From NCBI GenBank assembly GCA_019635435.1, contig JAHBZM010000001.1:1240001-1304000 (forward strand): a DNA stretch of 64,000 nucleotides. The letters are read 5' to 3'. This document shows, one piece after another, positions 60,251 through 64,000 of the stretch. This stretch comes from Ramlibacter sp. (GTDB lineage Bacteria > Pseudomonadota > Gammaproteobacteria > Burkholderiales > Burkholderiaceae_C). Numbering within the stretch: position 1 is the first letter of the stretch; the number at the start of each line of letters is the position of its first letter. The notes below the pieces were generated by a model, which saw nothing but the letters and a program-made list of their open reading frames with translations, searched no databases and was not told the origin of the DNA. Both the position numbers and the translations under genes were made by a program.

Positions 60251-61399
60251 ATGAATGTTCCCTGCGCCCCCTATGCCAGTGACCCGTCGCGCTCGCGCGG
60301 GCGCCGGCATGTCGAACCGCCGGCGCCCACACGCACCGCATTCCAGCGCGATCGCGACCGGATCGTGCATTCGACCGCATTCCGGCGGCTGGTCTACAAG
60401 ACCCAGGTGTTCCTCAACCATGAGGGAGACCTGTTCCGCACGCGGATGACGCATTCGCTGGAGGTGGCGCAGCTCGGCCGCTCCATCGCCAGGGCCCTGC
60501 GACTCAATGAGGACCTGGTGGAGGCCATTGCGTTGGCGCATGACCTCGGGCACACGCCTTTCGGCCATGCCGGGCAGGATGCGCTGAATGCCTGCATGGC
60601 GGACCACGGGGGCTTCGAGCACAACCTGCAGAGCTTGCGGGTGGTTGACACGCTCGAGGAGCGCTATCCCCGTTTTGACGGCCTCAATCTCTCTTACGAA
60701 ACCCGCGAAGGCATTCTCAAGCACTGCTCCCGCTCCAATGCGCAGAAGCTGGAGGCGCGGGAGCCGGGCGGCGTAGGCCGGCGCTTCCTGGACCGGTCCC
60801 AGCCCAGCCTGGAGGCCCAGCTGTGCAACCTCGCGGATGAGATCGCCTACAACGCCCACGACATCGACGATGGTGTCCGCTCTGGCCTCATCAGCATCGA
60901 ACAGCTGTCCGGCATGGCGCTGTTTGACGAATACCGGCGGGAGGTGCTTTCCGCGCATCCCGAGCTGCAGGGCAGGCGCCTGTTGTATGAGGTGATCCGG
61001 CGCCTGCTCAGTGCCCAGGTCTACGACGTGATTCGCAGCACCCAGGCGGCAATAGACCTCGCCGGCCCGCTGACGGCCGACGATGTGCGCCAGCTCCCCG
61101 CACTGGTGCGGTTCGGCGACGCCATGCGCGAGCAATCGGCCGAACTCAAGCGGTTCCTGATGCACAACCTCTACCGTCATCCCCAGGTGACGCAAACCAC
61201 CGGGCAGGCACAGCAGGTGATCCGTGACCTGTTCGCCGCCTATTGCGCCGACGCGACCCAGATGTCCGAGGGCTTTGGCGAAAGGGCGGACCGCCACCGC
61301 GCCGTGGCCGACTACATCGCCGGCATGACCGACCGCTTTGCCGCCCGCGAGCATGAGCGACTCACGGGCCTGCGACTGCTGGGACCAGACGGGACATGA
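60251..61399 (+). CDS. dgt: deoxyguanosinetriphosphate triphosphohydrolase-like protein
   Basis: 382 residues. DRDRIVHSTAFRRLVYKTQV and RTRMTHSLEVAQLGRSIARA open the HD fold; ALAHDLGHTPFGHAGQDAL has the HD metal pair; NLADEIAYNAHDIDDG adds the last ligand. Type-2 Dgt enzymes remove triphosphate from dNTPs. In this group it commonly follows aroB. Stop overlaps the MFS gene by 4 bases. Confidence 0.94.
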   Translation: MNVPCAPYASDPSRSRGRRHVEPPAPTRTAFQRDRDRIVHSTAFRRLVYKTQVFLNHEGDLFRTRMTHSLEVAQLGRSIARALRLNEDLVEAIALAHDLGHTPFGHAGQDALNACMADHGGFEHNLQSLRVVDTLEERYPRFDGLNLSYETREGILKHCSRSNAQKLEAREPGGVGRRFLDRSQPSLEAQLCNLADEIAYNAHDIDDGVRSGLISIEQLSGMALFDEYRREVLSAHPELQGRRLLYEVIRRLLSAQVYDVIRSTQAAIDLAGPLTADDVRQLPALVRFGDAMREQSAELKRFLMHNLYRHPQVTQTTGQAQQVIRDLFAAYCADATQMSEGFGERADRHRAVADYIAGMTDRFAAREHERLTGLRLLGPDGT

Positions 61400-62580
61400 G
61401 GCGTCCGGATCCGGCGCTGGTGGTGGTTCTTGCGGGCGTGAGCGCGGCCCTGCATGTGGGCAAACTGCCGCCGGCGTTGCCCGTGTTGAGGGATGCGCTG
61501 GGCGTCAGCCTGGTGCAGGCGGGCTTCCTGCTGTCCTTGGTCCAGCTCGCGGGGATGGGCCTGGGGCTGGCGGTGGGGCTGGCCGCCGACAGCCTGGGCT
61601 TGCGGCGCTGCATGCTGGCGGGCCTGCTGCTGCTGGCAGCCGCCAGTGGCCTCGGGGGCCTGGCAACCGACGTCAATGCGCTGCTGCTACTGCGTGCCGT
61701 GGAAGGCATGGGCTTTTTGCTGGCCTCCATGCCGGCGCCCAGCCTGATCCGCCGTCTGGTTCCGCCGCAACGCGTCAACGCCATGCTCGGTTTCTGGGGC
61801 GCCTACATGCCGCTGGGAACGGCGGCGGCCTTACTGTGTGGTCCCTGGGTGCTTTCATGGGTGGGGTGGCCGGGGTGGTGGTGGTCGCTGGGGGTGCTGT
61901 CGCTGGCCATGGCTGCGTGGCTGGCCCGGGCCGTGCCGACCGACGGTGATGGACGGATGGCCGGCCATGCGGACCGCTGGCCGCAGCGGTTGCACCAGAC
62001 CCTGACGGCGCGCGGACCCTGGCTCGTGGCCTTGACGTTTGCGATGTATTCCGGGCAATGGCTTGCCGTCGTCGGCTTCCTGCCATCGATCTATGCCCAG
62101 GCGGGTTTGTCGGGCGCGACCACCGGTACCCTCACGGCGCTGGCTGCCGCCGTGAACATCGTGGGCAATCTTGCTTCCGGCTACTGGCTCCAACGCGGCG
62201 TTCCGGCGCCCAGGCTGCTGTATGGCGGCTTCCTGGTGATGGGTCTGGGTGCGCTGGGCGCTTTCCTGCCGGCCGACGGGATGACGCCGGCGCTGCGCTA
62301 CCTGTGCGTATTGATGTTTTCCATGGTGGGCGGCGTGATCCCCGGCACCTTGTTCTCGCTCGCGGTGCGGCTCGCGCCCGGCGAGCGCACGGTCTCCACG
62401 ACCGTGGGCTGGATGCAGCAATGGTCAGCGGCCGGCCAGTTCGCCGGGCCGCCGCTGGTGGCATGGGTCGCGGGCTGGACGGGTGGCTGGGGCTGGACCT
62501 GGTGCGTCACGGGGGGCTGTTCGCTGGTGGGGGTGCTGCTGGCCAGTCGCGTGGCCAGGCTGCTGGCGCCGAGCCGATAA
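61396..62580 (+). CDS. MFS transporter
   Basis: 394 residues, about 12 membrane helices, typical MFS size. The loop after helix 2 reads GLAADSLGLRRCMLAGLLLL, which is the G-x3-D-x2-G-R-R motif, and LASMPAPSLIRRLVPPQRVN lies after helix 4. It resembles the CynX/nitrate-type subgroup faintly. Substrate unknown. Confidence 0.9.
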   Translation: MRRPDPALVVVLAGVSAALHVGKLPPALPVLRDALGVSLVQAGFLLSLVQLAGMGLGLAVGLAADSLGLRRCMLAGLLLLAAASGLGGLATDVNALLLLRAVEGMGFLLASMPAPSLIRRLVPPQRVNAMLGFWGAYMPLGTAAALLCGPWVLSWVGWPGWWWSLGVLSLAMAAWLARAVPTDGDGRMAGHADRWPQRLHQTLTARGPWLVALTFAMYSGQWLAVVGFLPSIYAQAGLSGATTGTLTALAAAVNIVGNLASGYWLQRGVPAPRLLYGGFLVMGLGALGAFLPADGMTPALRYLCVLMFSMVGGVIPGTLFSLAVRLAPGERTVSTTVGWMQQWSAAGQFAGPPLVAWVAGWTGGWGWTWCVTGGCSLVGVLLASRVARLLAPSR

Positions 62581-62617
62581 AATTCGCCGCACAACATACC
62601 GCGCCGCCGGAGGAACC

Positions 62618-63265
62618 GTGAGCTTTCTGAACCAACTCAAGTCGCAGGCCCATGCGCTGCAAAGCCAGCAGGGCGCCCTGTCAAAAGACCTGGAAGCCCA
62701 CACCGCGGCCGCCGAGGCAGCCTGCGGCCGGGTGCAGCATTACCTTGCGGAACTGGCCCGGCAGCTCAACGTCCTGACGCCCCCCGGCCCGCGCTTCAGC
62801 CTCGATGGAAAGACCCCGTGGCCCGCCATGAAACTGACCAGTTTCCGCGTCGATGCGCGCAAGAAAATGCTGCGCGACCGCGAGGTGTTTGACTACCTGG
62901 GCATGGGCTGGAACGTGGTGCCCCAGATCGGCGCGCCGGTCGGCGGCACCGTGAGCGTCAATTTCCCGCCGGATCTGGAGCGGGTGGAAACGCGGTTGTC
63001 CACGGGCTCCGTCAAGCACGAGCGCAAGGAAATCCGCCATCCCGAGAAGAACACGCTGCAGGCCATCCAGTTTGACTACATCACCGAGACACGCGGTTAT
63101 GTGCGCATCACCCCGGACCATGACAGTGGCCAGCTCGGATTCAGGGTGGTGAATGCCAACGGCTTTGGCATCGTCAATACGACCTGGCACGCGGCGAAGG
63201 TGCAGACCGACCTGCTGGACGAACTGGCCAAGCTGGTGGTGGCCCAGCCCAGCCGGTTTGCCTGA
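62618..63265 (+). CDS. conserved hypothetical protein, 215 residues
   Basis: Begins at GTG 62618 with a strong GGAGGA site; the open frame further upstream is the shadow of the MFS gene. Coiled coil at the start (QLKSQAHALQSQQGALSKDL), then a soluble beta-rich domain (FSLDGKTPWPAMKLTSFRVD, GGTVSVNFPPDLERVETRLS, YVRITPDHDSGQLGFRVVNA). No family recognised. Cytoplasmic. Confidence 0.7.
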   Translation: MSFLNQLKSQAHALQSQQGALSKDLEAHTAAAEAACGRVQHYLAELARQLNVLTPPGPRFSLDGKTPWPAMKLTSFRVDARKKMLRDREVFDYLGMGWNVVPQIGAPVGGTVSVNFPPDLERVETRLSTGSVKHERKEIRHPEKNTLQAIQFDYITETRGYVRITPDHDSGQLGFRVVNANGFGIVNTTWHAAKVQTDLLDELAKLVVAQPSRFA

Positions 63266-63271
63266 GGCCTC

Positions 63272-63826
63272 GTGGACGAAGTACTGGCTCCGGCGCTGCA
63301 ACTCACCCGGACCTGGGTCGAGCGGGCCGTCATCGGCCTGAATCTGTGCCCCTTTGCCAAGGCGGTTCAGGTCAAGGGCCAGGTGCGCTACGTCCAGTGC
63401 GACGCCGACAACCCTGACCTGCTGCTGGATCAACTGGCCGCCGAACTCCAGTCGCTGGCGGCGGCCGATCCCGCCGAGCGCGACACCACCTTGCTCGTGG
63501 CCCCTTATTGCCTGCACGACTTCCTTGCGTTCAACGAATTCCTGCCGCGTGCCGACCGGGTCTTGAAGCGCCTGCGCATGCAAGGGCAGTTCCAGATCGC
63601 CAGTTTCCATCCCGCCTACCAGTTCGCGGATACCGAGGCCAACGACATCACCAACTTCACCAACCGCTCCCCGTACCCGACCCTGCATCTGCTGCGCGAG
63701 GCCAGCATTGACCGCGCCGTCGAGGCGTTTCCGCAGGCCGACGCGATCTTCGAAGCCAACATGCAAACCCTGCGCGCGCTGGGCCATGAGGGCTGGATGG
63801 CCCTGGGTGTGGGTGCCCCGTCATGA
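63272..63826 (+). CDS. DUF1415 family protein
   Basis: 184 residues from GTG 63272. WVERAVIGLNLCPFAKAVQV, TTLLVAPYCLHDFLAFNEF, LKRLRMQGQFQIASFHPAYQ and FADTEANDITNFTNRSPYPT with LLREASIDRAV match DUF1415. Function unknown. Overlaps the next gene by 4 bases. Confidence 0.88.
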   Translation: MDEVLAPALQLTRTWVERAVIGLNLCPFAKAVQVKGQVRYVQCDADNPDLLLDQLAAELQSLAAADPAERDTTLLVAPYCLHDFLAFNEFLPRADRVLKRLRMQGQFQIASFHPAYQFADTEANDITNFTNRSPYPTLHLLREASIDRAVEAFPQADAIFEANMQTLRALGHEGWMALGVGAPS

Positions 63827-64000
63827 AGCCGGCGGACAAGCCCGACCCACTGGAGGCGGCCGGCATCCGTCCTGGCCAGTCGCTGGAGCTCCTCAAGGAA
63901 CTGCACATCCTCACGCGCGAAGGCCGGCTCAACCAGGACTCGCGGCGCAAGCTCAAGCAGGTCCACCACCTGTTCCAGTTCATCGAGAAGCTGCTTCTGG
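63823..64000 (+). CDS. putative SAM-dependent methyltransferase, N-terminal fragment (3' cut by window edge)
   Basis: First 59 residues only. LELLKELHILTREGRLNQDS, RRKLKQVHHLFQFIEKLL matches the N-terminus I associate with betaproteobacterial class I methyltransferases (Methyltransf_32-like), but the SAM motif lies beyond the window. Starts at ATG 63823 inside the DUF1415 stop. Confidence 0.5.
   Translation, partial: MKPADKPDPLEAAGIRPGQSLELLKELHILTREGRLNQDSRRKLKQVHHLFQFIEKLLL

Overview
The window looks like chromosomal DNA of a betaproteobacterium, order Burkholderiales, most likely family Comamonadaceae. The evidence is high GC with strong GC3 bias in most genes, the gene order engB / cytochrome c4 / resB / ccsA / msrPQ / lysA / lptM / cyaY / mrcA / pilMNOPQ / aroK / aroB / dgt, two acyltransferases beside metK, and families common in this group (DUF2917, DUF6279, NDUFA9-like protein, DUF1415). 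I saw no rRNA, tRNA, CRISPR array, transposase, integrase or phage gene.

Layout. Positions 1-1.5 kb hold the end of a molybdopterin oxidoreductase, a crotonase and a tautomerase-like protein. 1.5-4.9 kb hold folB, a pteridine-reductase-like SDR, a MidA-type methyltransferase, DUF2905 and a ROK kinase. 4.9-6.4 kb is a lower-GC island of three orphan, mostly membrane, proteins. 6.4-12.3 kb is one long minus-strand run (slt, NDUFA9-like, GST, dapA, cca). 12.3-19.1 kb hold 5-formyl-THF cyclo-ligase, a LysR/DUF2917 divergent pair, TfoX and TetR regulators, gluconokinase, an MBL-fold protein and a proline/serine-rich lipoprotein. 19.1-25.4 kb hold a NarL-type two-component system behind a PhoD-alpha/beta-hydrolase fusion, then a BLUF photoreceptor divergent from a Crp/Fnr regulator. 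25.4-31.6 kb hold a DUF6279 lipoprotein, glmU, two lipoproteins, an AsnC regulator and glmS. 31.6-36.1 kb hold a second low-GC membrane-protein island, a membrane Mrr-type nuclease with a zinc ribbon, a second AsnC regulator and three unknown genes. 36.1-41 kb hold metK behind a probable SAM-II riboswitch, two LpxL-type acyltransferases, an epoxide-hydrolase-like protein and engB. 41-64 kb is the conserved block of cytochrome c maturation (system II), MsrPQ, lysine synthesis, peptidoglycan synthesis, type IV pilus assembly and shikimate genes, ending in dgt, an MFS transporter, two small conserved proteins and the start of a putative methyltransferase.

Most genes are core metabolism. The parts that stand out are a SAM-II-like riboswitch at metK in a betaproteobacterium; a lipoprotein with Ig-like repeats and a textbook EF-hand loop inside the pilQ-aroK interval; a PhoD/alpha-beta-hydrolase fusion heading a two-component operon; a BLUF protein lacking the usual Trp/Met pair; two families of dispersed repeats (one translated as the N-terminal leader of gluconokinase); a 181-bp convergent gene overlap; and two low-GC islands of unrecognised membrane proteins. 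All calls come from reading the sequence; no database search was run.
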